A stretch of DNA of 39,584 nt. It comes from Gammaproteobacteria bacterium. GTDB taxonomy: Bacteria > Pseudomonadota > Gammaproteobacteria > Acidithiobacillales > Acidithiobacillaceae. The stretch's first letter is position 1. The number at the start of each line of letters is the position of its first letter. A program made the position numbers and the translations under genes. Below are positions 7,160 to 15,774 of the stretch, piece by piece. The DNA lies in the NCBI GenBank assembly GCA_023381645.1, contig JAMCRJ010000018.1, positions 1 through 39,584 on the forward strand, given 5' to 3'. The notes under the pieces were generated by a model that made no database searches, was not told where the DNA came from, and worked only from the letters and a program-made list of their open reading frames with translations.

Positions 7160-8703
7160 CAGGGTTCCACCAGTTCTTCCAGCGCCTGGCGCACCCGGAC
7201 ATCCGGTTCGGCGAAAACCACCCGTTTAGCCAACAATAACAGGGCGGCTACGATCAGAAACCCCCATGCGGCGATGTAAAATATTTCATTGAAAGCGAGC
7301 ATTGCAGCATGGTGGTTTATGTAGTCGGATGTTCTCGCACTTTTCACGGAGGCGTTGAACATGGATGTTATCGTTCCGCCATTTTCAGTAAGAAAATGCG
7401 TGTGAAGAATCGTCCTTCTATCGAATAGAGTAGCTATTATCGGAATGCCCATGGCCTGTCCAGACACCCGCAGCAGATTTAAGAAGGCGGTGCCACGCAT
7501 TTCGGCGGCTCCACGCAATCCGGAAAGCGCGATGGCGATCAACGGCGGGAATAGGCTGCCCAGAAACATGCCCACAAGTATCTGCGGCCAGATCAGTTCA
7601 TCAAAAGAAGCCGTCCGACTATAGGAAGAAACCCAGAAACTGCCTGCCGAAAATCCCAGCAGGGAAATCATCCCGAGTATGCGCGCATCAATATGATTCA
7701 AAAAACGCTGGGTGAGCGTGGCACTAAGTTTTGAGAAAATAGCCATGGGCAATAATAAAAGGCCGACCATCCATGCGGAATAGCCCATGGTCAACTGAAA
7801 TCCAACAATATAGAGAGCCATGGTGCCCTGAAAAAAGAGAGCAGTAAAAAATAGGCCGATTGCGCCGATCAGAAAATTACGGCGCCGCAGAAAGCGCAGT
7901 TCCAGCAAGGGGTGGATGCTGTGCCATTCCCAGAGCGCAAAGAAAACAAGCGCGGCAGCACCGATAATCGTCAGAAAAATGATGGTATTGGAACGCCACC
8001 AACTGATGATTTCGCCGGAATTGAGTGCAGACTCCAGCGCTGCCAAGGCAATCAGCAGGAAAATCAGCCCCGTCCAGTCTAATGGCGGATGGTGATGTTC
8101 CGCTTCACGCCCGACCAGAAGTATCGCGCTGATCAAGGCGACCGCGACGGCAATGGGCATGTTGAGGTAAAACAGCCAACGCCAACCCAGGGTGTCGGTG
8201 ATCCAGCCCCCGATGGTCGGCCCCAAGGTGAACGGTGTAATGGCCGCGATGCCCCAGAGAGTGAGGCCGATATTGCGCCGTTGTGGCGTGTAGTGACGCA
8301 GGATGACACCGAGGGAGATGGGAATGGTCAATCCGCCCGCATAACCCTGGACGATGCGCGCGGCCAAAAACCAGTGGTAATTGCTGGTCTGGGCGCATAC
8401 GGCGGAAGCCAGGGCAAAGGCGAGGAAGGCGCCGAGCAGGCTACGCATCTCCCCCCAGCGGTTCAGAAACCACGTCGCGGTGGGAAAAGCCAGTGCCATG
8501 GCCAGGAAAAAATTTGCCTGGGTCCAGTCTGCATAAGCGGGATTGACGCCCAGACTCCCGGCAACACGGGGGATCATGGGCAGATAGGCCCCGGTGTTGA
8601 AGAGTACGAGGAGGTGACCCAGTCCGATCACCAAGTTGAGGAGTATCACCATGGACGCGCTGAGTGATGGTATCGGGGCGGCAACACGGAGGGAGGATGT
8701 CAC
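7159..8703 (-). CDS. DHA2-family MFS efflux pump, EmrB-like (514 aa)
   Basis: This is a proton-driven drug exporter of the 14-helix DHA2 type. The protein is hydrophobic throughout, with the family motif GNTGAYLPMI-like region near residue 35, the R-x-x-Q-G motif (AARIVQGYAGG) and the motif C-like stretch GVILRHYTPQRRNIGLTLWG. The start used is a GTG at 8703 with no clear ribosome site, so a downstream ATG is possible. It leads the efflux operon and is divergent from a LysR-type gene that probably once controlled it. Confidence 0.88.
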   Translation of the reverse strand: MTSSLRVAAPIPSLSASMVILLNLVIGLGHLLVLFNTGAYLPMIPRVAGSLGVNPAYADWTQANFFLAMALAFPTATWFLNRWGEMRSLLGAFLAFALASAVCAQTSNYHWFLAARIVQGYAGGLTIPISLGVILRHYTPQRRNIGLTLWGIAAITPFTLGPTIGGWITDTLGWRWLFYLNMPIAVAVALISAILLVGREAEHHHPPLDWTGLIFLLIALAALESALNSGEIISWWRSNTIIFLTIIGAAALVFFALWEWHSIHPLLELRFLRRRNFLIGAIGLFFTALFFQGTMALYIVGFQLTMGYSAWMVGLLLLPMAIFSKLSATLTQRFLNHIDARILGMISLLGFSAGSFWVSSYSRTASFDELIWPQILVGMFLGSLFPPLIAIALSGLRGAAEMRGTAFLNLLRVSGQAMGIPIIATLFDRRTILHTHFLTENGGTITSMFNASVKSARTSDYINHHAAMLAFNEIFYIAAWGFLIVAALLLLAKRVVFAEPDVRVRQALEELVEP

Positions 8704-8759
8704 GGGCGGTGGTGTTTGCTATTTATCGGAAGACGCGGCGATAATGCGGCCCGTGAATA

Positions 8760-8783
8760 TATAAGTCAAATTGGAAATTTATA
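8760..8783. promoter_or_regulatory. Inverted repeat in the pump/LysR divergent promoter
   Basis: An AT-rich TATAA-N14-TTATA repeat lies between the divergent starts of the pump (8703) and the LysR gene (8809). Such positions usually hold LysR operators, but this repeat lacks the strict T-N11-A form, so the assignment is weak. Confidence 0.3.
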
Positions 8784-8808
8784 ACTAACATATAGGTGAT
8801 AGCGATAT

Positions 8809-9066
8809 ATGGATACCGAGCTTTTGCTGACTTTCCTAACCGTGGCACGGTCCGGGGGCATCAGTGCGGCGGCCAGGGTGCTGCACCGCAGTCAACCGGC
8901 GGTGACGGAGCGTTTGCAGAAACTCACCCAGCAAGTGGGAGAACCACTCACCATGCGCAGCGGCCGGGGTATTCGCCTGACGCCGGCCGGGGAGGCGCTG
9001 CTCTCCACCGCACAGCGGATGCGCGATGTAGTGTCAACGCGTTTCTTGCATCTCCGTCTACGCTGA
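8809..9066 (+). pseudogene. LysR-type regulator truncated to its DNA-binding domain (85 aa)
   Basis: Residues 1-70 form a typical LysR winged helix-turn-helix (LLLTFLTVARSGGISAAARV, then QPAVTERLQKL and LTPAGEALL). After RMRDVV the frame runs into STRFLHLRLR and stops, so the co-inducer-binding domain of about 200 residues is missing. AGGTG lies 10 nt before the ATG. It is divergent from the efflux operon, the usual place for its regulator. The truncated protein might still bind DNA but could not respond to a ligand in the normal way. Confidence 0.8.
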
Positions 9067-9113
9067 CTTAGATTGATAGTGAACCCGGTTACTTCATGAC
9101 CAGGCTCCTCCCC

Positions 9114-9151
9114 CCACGAGCCAAGCAGCGATGCTTGGCTCGTGGCTTTTT
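9114..9151 (+). terminator. Strong intrinsic terminator
   Basis: A perfect 14-bp stem (9114-9127 with 9132-9145) and a GCGA tetraloop are followed by CTTTTT. It lies between the LysR remnant and the porin promoter and isolates the porin from upstream transcription. Confidence 0.9.
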
Positions 9152-9172
9152 AAGGTGGCCCCATCAAGTTTC

Positions 9173-9200
9173 TTGCATTCTTCTATTATTGTTGTACACT
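9173..9200 (+). promoter_or_regulatory. Probable sigma-70 promoter of the porin gene
   Basis: TTGCAT (9173-9178) and TACACT (9195-9200) are 16 bp apart, 84 bp before the porin ATG and directly after a terminator. This fits a constitutive promoter. Confidence 0.55.
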
Positions 9201-9283
9201 CCCCACATGAGGTAGGCAAAAAGACACACAGAGCTTTTTCTGGGTGATGCCTAAACCTCTAACTTGTTGAGGAGGAGTTCAAG

Positions 9284-10489
9284 ATGAAGAAGAATTTGGT
9301 AGCTTTGGCCGTTGCAGCGGCTTTTGTGGTCCCCGGCGTCGCTTTCGCCGCAGACACTTCCAACGCCGACACCGGCCCTGTTGTGTTCGGTTATGCCCAG
9401 ATCACCGGCGCCCAGCAATTCGGTACCGGTTATAACGCAGCTAGCAACTCCAGTTCCAACGGACTGATCTTCGGTGCCAACCGCATCCGTCTGGGTTTCA
9501 AGGGCGAAGCGGTTCCCGGTGTGACCTACTTCATCCAGGGCGCTTGGGATAATGCCGGAATCATTGGAGACGGGCTGAACAACGGACTTGGTAGCAATAT
9601 TGCTACCAAGGGTGGTCAGGCACAGTTGATAGATGCCTGGGTCAACTACGCACCGGTGCCCTTCGCCCAGTTGCAGGTCGGCAAATTCAAGACCCCGGAA
9701 GGTTTGGAATACACCAGTGTGGCCGGAAATGATCTGACCTTTATCTTCCGCAACATGGGGCAGTCCTTGTTGCCCGGACGTTCCGCCGGCGCCATGCTCC
9801 ATGCCGACAACGTGATGGGTACGGGCGTTGGCTATGCCGTGGGTATTTTCGATAATACCTCGTTGGACAGTTATACGGCCTTCAGCAATGGCAACGCCTT
9901 TGGCGGCGGCCAGGGCGGCTTGCTCAACGGCAACGGCAAGTACATCACCTCCGGCATGTTGAGTTACAGCATGGGTCCGCTGCTGACCGCGGAAGTGAGT
10001 GGCAGTATGGGTACAGCGCAGCAGTATGGTGGTACCGACAGCCTGACCAGCTGGAACGTTGGCGTCCAGGGTGGAATGATGGGCATTAAATACGGTGCCG
10101 GTTATACCCGGACCAATGGCACTAACATGATCGGTTACATGAACGCTGTTCCTAACAGTGTCGGCACCGTCAATGCTAGCGATTGGCATGCGGAGTTGGC
10201 CGCCAATCTGTATGAAATGACTCTGACTCCGGACTGGTTAGACGTCGAACCTGCCGTGCGTTATGACCAGTATCATGTAACGGGCGCTGGTACCCTGGGT
10301 AACGCAACCGTTGGCTTGAACTACTTCGTGAACCCCAATAACCCCCACGCCGCCGAAGTGCAGGTGAACTACATCCTGGCGACCCGTGGCGGTTCCATCA
10401 ATAATGCCTATGGCACTCCTAACGGCATTGCTCCCATCAACGGCGTTGCCTACAACACCCTGATGCTGCAGTTCCAGGCCGGCTTCTGA
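9284..10489 (+). CDS. Outer-membrane porin (401 aa)
   Basis: The gene encodes a beta-barrel porin. It has a classical signal peptide with probable cleavage after AFA at residue 22, alternating Gly/Asn-rich beta strands through the body, and a C-terminal phenylalanine (LQFQAGF), the outer-membrane assembly signal. The stretch QLQVGKFKTPEGLEYT resembles strands of phosphate-selective OprO/OprP-like porins, but no substrate residues can be confirmed. A GAGGAG site precedes the start. The gene has its own promoter and is flanked by terminators, so it is a single-gene unit. Codon choice is very regular, suggesting strong expression. Confidence 0.88.
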   Translation: MKKNLVALAVAAAFVVPGVAFAADTSNADTGPVVFGYAQITGAQQFGTGYNAASNSSSNGLIFGANRIRLGFKGEAVPGVTYFIQGAWDNAGIIGDGLNNGLGSNIATKGGQAQLIDAWVNYAPVPFAQLQVGKFKTPEGLEYTSVAGNDLTFIFRNMGQSLLPGRSAGAMLHADNVMGTGVGYAVGIFDNTSLDSYTAFSNGNAFGGGQGGLLNGNGKYITSGMLSYSMGPLLTAEVSGSMGTAQQYGGTDSLTSWNVGVQGGMMGIKYGAGYTRTNGTNMIGYMNAVPNSVGTVNASDWHAELAANLYEMTLTPDWLDVEPAVRYDQYHVTGAGTLGNATVGLNYFVNPNNPHAAEVQVNYILATRGGSINNAYGTPNGIAPINGVAYNTLMLQFQAGF

Positions 10490-10505
10490 TTAGTTAATGG
10501 AGATA

Positions 10506-10539
10506 ATCGCCGCTGTCACGCTGATAGCGGCGATTTTTT
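10506..10539 (+). terminator. Porin intrinsic terminator
   Basis: A 9-bp stem ATCGCCGCT/AGCGGCGAT (10506-10514 with 10526-10534) is followed by a T run. It begins 16 bp after the porin stop. Confidence 0.9.
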
Positions 10540-10545
10540 ATTAAA

Positions 10546-11115
10546 ATGTCATACGCCAAACAAAGCGTCAATGATGACGAAAGTTTTCGATTGTCTGCAA
10601 AGGCCGTCATTATTTTGCGGGGTGAAAAATTAGCGGGCATTGCCAGAGCGTTAAAGTTTGATCCCGGTGGACTTTCTGGATGGTTAGGAGGTACGCCTAA
10701 CAGGCTTTCTGTTGAAAAGAAAGAATTACTGTCTACATATCTAGGGTTAGAATACACTCATATTTCTCCGATGGTTGTGCATCGCTGGACCACCTGCATC
10801 GAAGATATTTCTACATACCTTCCTATCATAGTTAACAAAGAACTACTTTTAAATATGTCCATAAGACAGATCACTTCCAATACAATCCCTATCGGTTCTG
10901 TCTATTACTCGACCATAAGAGAAACAAACATTGTTATTTTGTGCAAACCTAAAAATAAGGCATTCCCAATCCCTGTGGTTTCACCTGAAATAACTGGATG
11001 GGGAAATCTGTTACCACCAATAGAAATAACCAAAAGCACTTGGGAGTTATGGTGGTCAGATCAGCACGTTTCACCAGAAAAAATTGCGGGTCACCTTTTC
11101 AGATCATCCGAGTAA
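10546..11115 (+). CDS. Hypothetical protein with helix-turn-helix-like N-terminus (189 aa)
   Basis: I do not recognise the family. The first 65 residues read like a small DNA-binding domain: SAKAVIILRGEKLAGIARAL followed by a turn and GLSGWLGG, as in Xre-like folds. The remaining part is mixed with no clear motif. The gene is AT-rich compared with its neighbours, which suggests separate transfer. The ATG lies 6 bp after the porin terminator T run with no ribosome site visible, so the true start may be a later codon or the gene may be poorly expressed. It could be a regulator, but that is a guess. Confidence 0.5.
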   Translation: MSYAKQSVNDDESFRLSAKAVIILRGEKLAGIARALKFDPGGLSGWLGGTPNRLSVEKKELLSTYLGLEYTHISPMVVHRWTTCIEDISTYLPIIVNKELLLNMSIRQITSNTIPIGSVYYSTIRETNIVILCKPKNKAFPIPVVSPEITGWGNLLPPIEITKSTWELWWSDQHVSPEKIAGHLFRSSE

Positions 11116-11355
11116 ACATTCTTCGCCAGCTTAACCTAATGACGCAGAAACGCAGGGAAATTAATTATCCGTGTGGCATCTATAATTTGGCATTTTCGCA
11201 ACCGGCCGTTTTTGAGAGTCTCGAAACGCTGGCCACCCTGTCGCAGTAAATCAATATCTTACCGTTCTCATAATCCACTCTTGATTCGCTTCTCTCGGTT
11301 CATCCGTGAGTGAACGGGTTTCGAGACGGTCACTGTGATCGACGCTGCCCATCTC

Positions 11356-11682
11356 TTACCTGGGCATCCCCAGATGGATCAGAATGGCGGTCTCCACGGC
11401 GGTCATGTCGGTCTTGCTCAAACTTCCCATCGGATTTTTCAGGCGGCTCTTGTCTGCGGCCATGATTTGATCGGCCATCGCCTTGCCAGGCTTACCGGAC
11501 AGCGTGACCAGCGCCTCCCCCGGATATTGGCGATCGGTATTGCTGGTCAGCGGCACCACAACCACCCGCGCCAGATGCCGGTTAGCCGCGTCATTACTGA
11601 CGATGACGGCGGGCCGGGTCTTGCGGATCTCGCTGCCTACCGACGGATCAAACTCCACCCACCAGACTTCACCGCGCTTCAT
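11356..11682 (-). CDS. mazF: MazF/PemK-family toxin (108 aa)
   Basis: This is an endoribonuclease toxin of the MazF fold. MKRGEVWWVEFDPSVGSEI at the N-terminus, KTRPAVIVSND, VVVVPLTSN and the C-terminal DMTAVETAILIHLG are the conserved family blocks. The start at 11682 matches the family N-terminus; the longer frame adds unrelated residues. It overlaps the upstream antitoxin gene by 14 bp, so toxin translation is coupled to antitoxin. On a plasmid the pair would act in post-segregational killing. Confidence 0.9.
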   Translation of the reverse strand: MKRGEVWWVEFDPSVGSEIRKTRPAVIVSNDAANRHLARVVVVPLTSNTDRQYPGEALVTLSGKPGKAMADQIMAADKSRLKNPMGSLSKTDMTAVETAILIHLGMPR

Positions 11683-11899
11683 CGGCCATGTCCGCCAGCA
11701 GGGCAGTGCACCAGGCCTGCGCTTCACCCTCCCGCTCCTGATCGGCGGCCATCGCCTGATAGCCGTCATCCAGGGCGGTATCGAGCACGTGCGGCCGGAG
11801 CAGGTCTTCGATGAATTGGCTCATGTGTCGCCTGCCGACGGTCCGATACAGACCGTCGTACACGGCTTCATCCAGGGAGATCGTCATTTTCTTGTGCAT
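11669..11899 (-). CDS. Ribbon-helix-helix antitoxin of the MazF pair (76 aa)
   Basis: The protein begins MHKKMTISLDEAVYDGLYRT and continues RRHMSQFIEDLLRPHV, a ribbon-helix-helix DNA-binding domain. An acidic C-terminal tail, expected to wrap the toxin, follows. Its 3' end overlaps the mazF start. The start at 11899 has a weak AGAGAA site; a second ATG four codons later is possible. It should both neutralise MazF and repress its own promoter. Confidence 0.8.
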   Translation of the reverse strand: MHKKMTISLDEAVYDGLYRTVGRRHMSQFIEDLLRPHVLDTALDDGYQAMAADQEREGEAQAWCTALLADMADEAR

Positions 11900-11951
11900 G
11901 GCATTCTCTTTATATACGTAATACATATTGCCATTATAGCGCGCTTTGCCA

Positions 11952-14783
11952 TCACCATCCCATCCCCGGCCCCCGCGAACGCGCCACCTCCTGACGGTAC
12001 GCCGCACGGCCTCCCTGCAAGGCTTGGGACAGCGCCTTTTCATCTACGCCCAGACCGGCCCCACGCTGCACCAAGTTCGCCCATTCCTGCCGGTTCCGCT
12101 CTTGCTGCACAGGATTACTGTTCGCCTCTGCCCGGCGGCCCAGATCATGGGCCACTTTCCGCAAGTCATTGCGCGCCTGTGCTAAACGCGCCTCCCGTTC
12201 CTGTCTGGCCCGCTCCATCCCCTGTTGGTAAGCCGTCTCCGCCAGGTTCTCGAGCGACGGATCCTCCTGGATCTTCTGCACGAGACGCTGATACTCCGGG
12301 TTCGCGTCACGCTGCTCCCGGCTCCATTGCCCGCTTTCCACGCGATAGCCCACCCCTTCCGCCCGCTTTTGAAGATCCGCCTCCAACTCCTTCCGCCGAA
12401 CCGCCGCCAGCGCGTCCCAGGCCGCCTGCACACCCGGCAGATCCGAATCCGGTTCGGGGTAGCCATAAAATCCTTTTTCATTCACCACAAAACCCGCTTC
12501 CTGAAACAGTCGTCCAGAATCCGCCGAACCCTGCTGCTCCAACTGGCTCACCAGCACCTCCAGCTTCCGCGCCGCCGCTTCCCGCCGCCGCTGAACCGCC
12601 TTCCGCTCCAGGTCCAGCGTGTACCAGGCCTGCTGCCGTCCATCCGGCTCATGAGTGTTCAGGCGCCCTCGCGCCTGATCGAGCGCGTCCTTGTTCCCGG
12701 CTTTCCCCAGGGCCGCCTCATCCAGTCGCACCGACTGCCGCAGCAGGTGTTCCAGCACCAACACCTTTTTCGTGACCGTCACATCACTGCCAAACGTCAC
12801 CGTCACGCCATGGGCGACCCCGGCCCGTTGCCGGCGATCCCGCAAAAACCCGGCGTATCGCTCGACCGACTCCCGCGTCACCGCCCCGGTCATGGTCCAC
12901 GCGATACCCTGACCTTCCGGCGCATCCTTTCCGACTTTCAACGTCAGACCGCCCTGCGCCCAGGCGTTGTAGGCCGCTTCCCGTCCGGCGGCCGCCGCCT
13001 GCGCTTTCAACGGGTCGGGATCTTTGGAAAGCGTCTGCCACGCTGTCGTTTCTCCGTAACGGCCCACCGTCCAGGCCTCTGCGGCTTCCCATAGAGCAGG
13101 GCGCTGCAGGGCCCTACGATCCAGCCCTTCCGGGCACGCCCACGGCAATTTTCCACCCGCCAGCCGTTGCGCCTGAGCCTGTTTCGGATGCGCCCGCATC
13201 CATTCCGCCAGTACCGGTGCCGCGGACAGGTCCCGCTCCCGCTCGGCCTGGACCAATTCCCGCTGCCGCTCGGTTATCTGAGCAACCAAATCTTTGTCCG
13301 TCAGCGCAAAACCCGCCGCCAGCGCCGCTGCTCCCGCCCGCAGCCGGAAGTCCTCTGTCCCCGTCACCACCAGGGATTTCCAGCCCTTCGCTGCCGCCAG
13401 CTTCAGCAGGACGTCGATTTCCTGAGACTTTCCCTCCGGACTGGATGCCGCCTGCAAGGCCACCAGCCGGTCGCCATAGTCGCTGATATCCAGCACCCGG
13501 TTGTGGATATGCAGGCTGGGCGCCCTGCCAAGGGTCCGGCTGCCCAGATCCCTTTCCACCCGCACCCAGCGCCCCAGGGCACGGGCGACGTCCGCTCCAT
13601 AGGCGTCCGTCAGTACTCGTTCGCGATATACCGCCCAGGCAGGCCGCGCCGGGTCTTTCGCTACCGGATCCGGTGCCCGGAACCCGTTGCGCGTCTCCGC
13701 CAGTGTCTCGGCATCCAGGACCCGATCCATCCGCGCCCGCTGCCGTTTCCGCCACCGCTCCCGGATCCCCATCTTCTCGAAAGGATCCCGATGCGCCTGG
13801 CGCGTCCGCGCCGCCGACAGCACCGCTTGCGCCTGCTCCACCGCCTGCCGGTCCCGCTCCATCGCCGCTTCCGCCAGACGCCGGGCCTCCGCCGCCTGCG
13901 CCCGCTCGGCCTTGGCCGCCTCAAAATCTACCACCATCGCCGCCTGCCTCGGCGCCTTCTCCGGACCACCGTGCGTCAGCACCCGACCCTTCTTCGGCTC
14001 CGGCGGCCGATCCAGTGCATCGGCAACCTGGGCATGGCGCCTGGCCGCAACCTCATCGCCTTGTGCCCGGGCCTCCTCCACCATCCGCTCCTGTTCTATC
14101 CGCCGCGCTTCCAAGGTCCGGTGATCGATCCGCGCATCGACTTCCGCCTGGGCCAGCGCGTCGTTCGCCAGGCGCGCCCAGAGAGGCCGCACCACCTCCC
14201 CCAGCCATTCCTGGCCGATCCGCGCCTGCGTCTTCGGCGCGCCTCCCTGGGCCGGGTCCACTGGATTTTTATTCTTCGGAGAGGCGGCGGCCCTTTTGAA
14301 CCACAAGGCCGGATCCCGATCGATGCCATCGTTCACCTTGTCACTCAGCATCAGGTGGCAGTGCAGCAGCATGGGCTTCTTTTCGCTGCGGTGGATCGCG
14401 AACGTATACGGCGTCTTGCCGCCCGGCACGTCCGCCAGACGCTCGGCAAATGCCCGCGCCAGGGCAATGTTCTCCGCGTCGGACAATTCTTTCGGCAGCG
14501 CGAACTCGATCTCCCGATAGACCGTGCCGTTCGCCCGCTCAAAACGATCCGCAGCGTCCCAGTAGTCTGCGGGATCCTGCGTCCAGGCGGGCAGATGGGC
14601 GGATTCGGCAAAAAGCACTTCGCTGGATCGATCAATCCGCACCCGCTCGACCACCGCACCGTTCACCTGCTCCACCATCTTCTGGGCATAGGCCCCTTCC
14701 CGCAGGATGTACCGCACATGCCCGCCGGCGCCTTTTCCGGCGCCGCGACTGTGGGTTTTTGCGTGTAGGTGATATTCCGCCAT
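11952..14783 (-). CDS. MobA/MobL-type (MOBQ) relaxase with long C-terminal region (943 aa)
   Basis: The N-terminal 200 residues form a MobA/MobL relaxase: MAEYHLHAKTHSRG, a conserved YREIEFALPKEL block, and the metal-binding His131 and His141/His143 (HCHLMLSDKVNDGIDRD). Relaxases nick oriT and lead the strand during transfer. A charged coiled region follows. Around residues 430-520 a segment (DRLVALQAASSPEGKSQEID, then KGWKSLVVTGTEDFR) matches LPD7-type domains found in relaxases. The start at 14783 is preceded by CGGAG. It is divergent from a TraD-like gene across a candidate oriT. There is no coupling protein or type IV secretion gene, so transfer would need a helper. Confidence 0.88.
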   Translation of the reverse strand: MAEYHLHAKTHSRGAGKGAGGHVRYILREGAYAQKMVEQVNGAVVERVRIDRSSEVLFAESAHLPAWTQDPADYWDAADRFERANGTVYREIEFALPKELSDAENIALARAFAERLADVPGGKTPYTFAIHRSEKKPMLLHCHLMLSDKVNDGIDRDPALWFKRAAASPKNKNPVDPAQGGAPKTQARIGQEWLGEVVRPLWARLANDALAQAEVDARIDHRTLEARRIEQERMVEEARAQGDEVAARRHAQVADALDRPPEPKKGRVLTHGGPEKAPRQAAMVVDFEAAKAERAQAAEARRLAEAAMERDRQAVEQAQAVLSAARTRQAHRDPFEKMGIRERWRKRQRARMDRVLDAETLAETRNGFRAPDPVAKDPARPAWAVYRERVLTDAYGADVARALGRWVRVERDLGSRTLGRAPSLHIHNRVLDISDYGDRLVALQAASSPEGKSQEIDVLLKLAAAKGWKSLVVTGTEDFRLRAGAAALAAGFALTDKDLVAQITERQRELVQAERERDLSAAPVLAEWMRAHPKQAQAQRLAGGKLPWACPEGLDRRALQRPALWEAAEAWTVGRYGETTAWQTLSKDPDPLKAQAAAAGREAAYNAWAQGGLTLKVGKDAPEGQGIAWTMTGAVTRESVERYAGFLRDRRQRAGVAHGVTVTFGSDVTVTKKVLVLEHLLRQSVRLDEAALGKAGNKDALDQARGRLNTHEPDGRQQAWYTLDLERKAVQRRREAAARKLEVLVSQLEQQGSADSGRLFQEAGFVVNEKGFYGYPEPDSDLPGVQAAWDALAAVRRKELEADLQKRAEGVGYRVESGQWSREQRDANPEYQRLVQKIQEDPSLENLAETAYQQGMERARQEREARLAQARNDLRKVAHDLGRRAEANSNPVQQERNRQEWANLVQRGAGLGVDEKALSQALQGGRAAYRQEVARSRGPGMGW

Positions 14784-15294
14784 GCGGCTGCTCCGTGGGG
14801 GTTAGTGGGGAAATCATGGATGGTCGAAGTGTCGTGGCCGTGTACGGTTCCTTTGTGGACTTAATAGGCTCCGGCGGAACCTCTTTCCGGTTGCGTTTTA
14901 TTTGTTCTTGTCAATCAGCTGGATAGCGCCCTCCGGTGTCACAGGTTTTCAATGCACTACTGGATACCTAATAGGCTCCAGGGAAACCTGTTTTTGGTAG
15001 CGTTTCAGGATGCGCGCAGCGCCCCAGGTAAGACGCTCTGACAGAGCAACAGGGTGCTGTTCCCACCGGCAAAAAGTGGATATGCCCTGATTCCACGTCC
15101 TGTAAAAAATTTGCCCTCATAAATCCTCCTATCGCTGTCTTATGGTAGCGCGTTTCTCGGAGCGTAGCGGAGAGAAACATTAAAGCGCGCCTGCTTTACC
15201 TAACGGTGCAGCAGGAAACAGCACGATCTATGGAACTGTGGACATCCGGCATGGTCCGAAGTTCCACAAGTGCCGATTGACTCAGGAGGGGATC
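14784..15294. other. Candidate oriT region between divergent mobilization genes
   Basis: No gene lies in these 511 bp. GTTTCTC (15152-15158) pairs with GAGAAAC (15172-15178), and ATTAAAGCGCGCCTG follows directly. RSF1010-type oriTs have the same arm pair followed by a nick region ending TAAGTGCGCCCT, and here TAAAGCGCGCCT occupies that place. The nick region is itself palindromic (TAAAGC, 15181-15186, with GCTTTA, 15193-15198). Two imperfect direct repeats near 14861-14896 and 14968-15003 share TAATAGGCTCC and could be relaxosome or regulatory sites. Placement between relaxase and traD genes supports oriT. Confidence 0.6.
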
Positions 15295-15669
15295 ATGGTA
15301 TCCAAAGCAGAACGCCTGCAGAAGCAATATGCGGAAAGCCTCGAAAAGGCCAAATCCGCCAAGGCCGAGCTCGATAAACTGCGCAAGGAGCAGGACCGCA
15401 AGGCCAAATCCGTCGCGCGCAAGGCCCGTAATAATGCCTTGTTTAAGGTCGGCGGTCTGGTGGAGTTGGCGGGCCTGCTGGACAGCGATAAAGGCGCCTT
15501 GCTCGGGGGATTGATGGCGGTGGCCAAAACGCTGGAACACGGACCGGAATCCCCCCGCTTCCAGGAATGGAAACAAACCGGCGACGCCCGGCTCGCCGAA
15601 CGCGAAAAAACGCGGAATCCTGCCTCGGTCAACACCAAGACGGCAGCAGATCAAAATGCCGGATCATGA
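15295..15669 (+). CDS. TraD-like mobilization accessory protein (124 aa)
   Basis: This is a small basic protein: a helical, Lys/Glu-rich N-terminal half (KAERLQKQYAESLEKAKSAK) is followed by VARKARNNALFKVGGLVELA and LLDSDKGALLGGLM. That second part matches the TraD-type proteins encoded beside oriT in Ti-like and MOBQ mobilization regions. Such proteins help form the relaxosome. The start at 15295 has GGAGGGG 5 nt upstream; the longer frame to 15238 is discarded. It is divergent from the relaxase. Confidence 0.8.
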   Translation: MVSKAERLQKQYAESLEKAKSAKAELDKLRKEQDRKAKSVARKARNNALFKVGGLVELAGLLDSDKGALLGGLMAVAKTLEHGPESPRFQEWKQTGDARLAEREKTRNPASVNTKTAADQNAGS

Positions 15670-15774
15670 CGTCATGGACAATCACCCAAAAACCATCCGT
15701 CAGGCAAAGCTTCTGGAAACACTGCTCCACAGGCTAACGCCTCCGCACAATGAGCCAGGATGCGCCCAACGGCC

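Noticed and set aside
9251..10189. Minus-strand open frame opposite the porin
   Set aside because: It is a shadow of the regular porin codons; the porin has signal peptide, ribosome site and terminator.
13167..14768. Long plus-strand open frame opposite the relaxase
   Set aside because: It is Arg/Pro/Leu-rich without motifs, a known by-product of GC-rich coding on the other strand.
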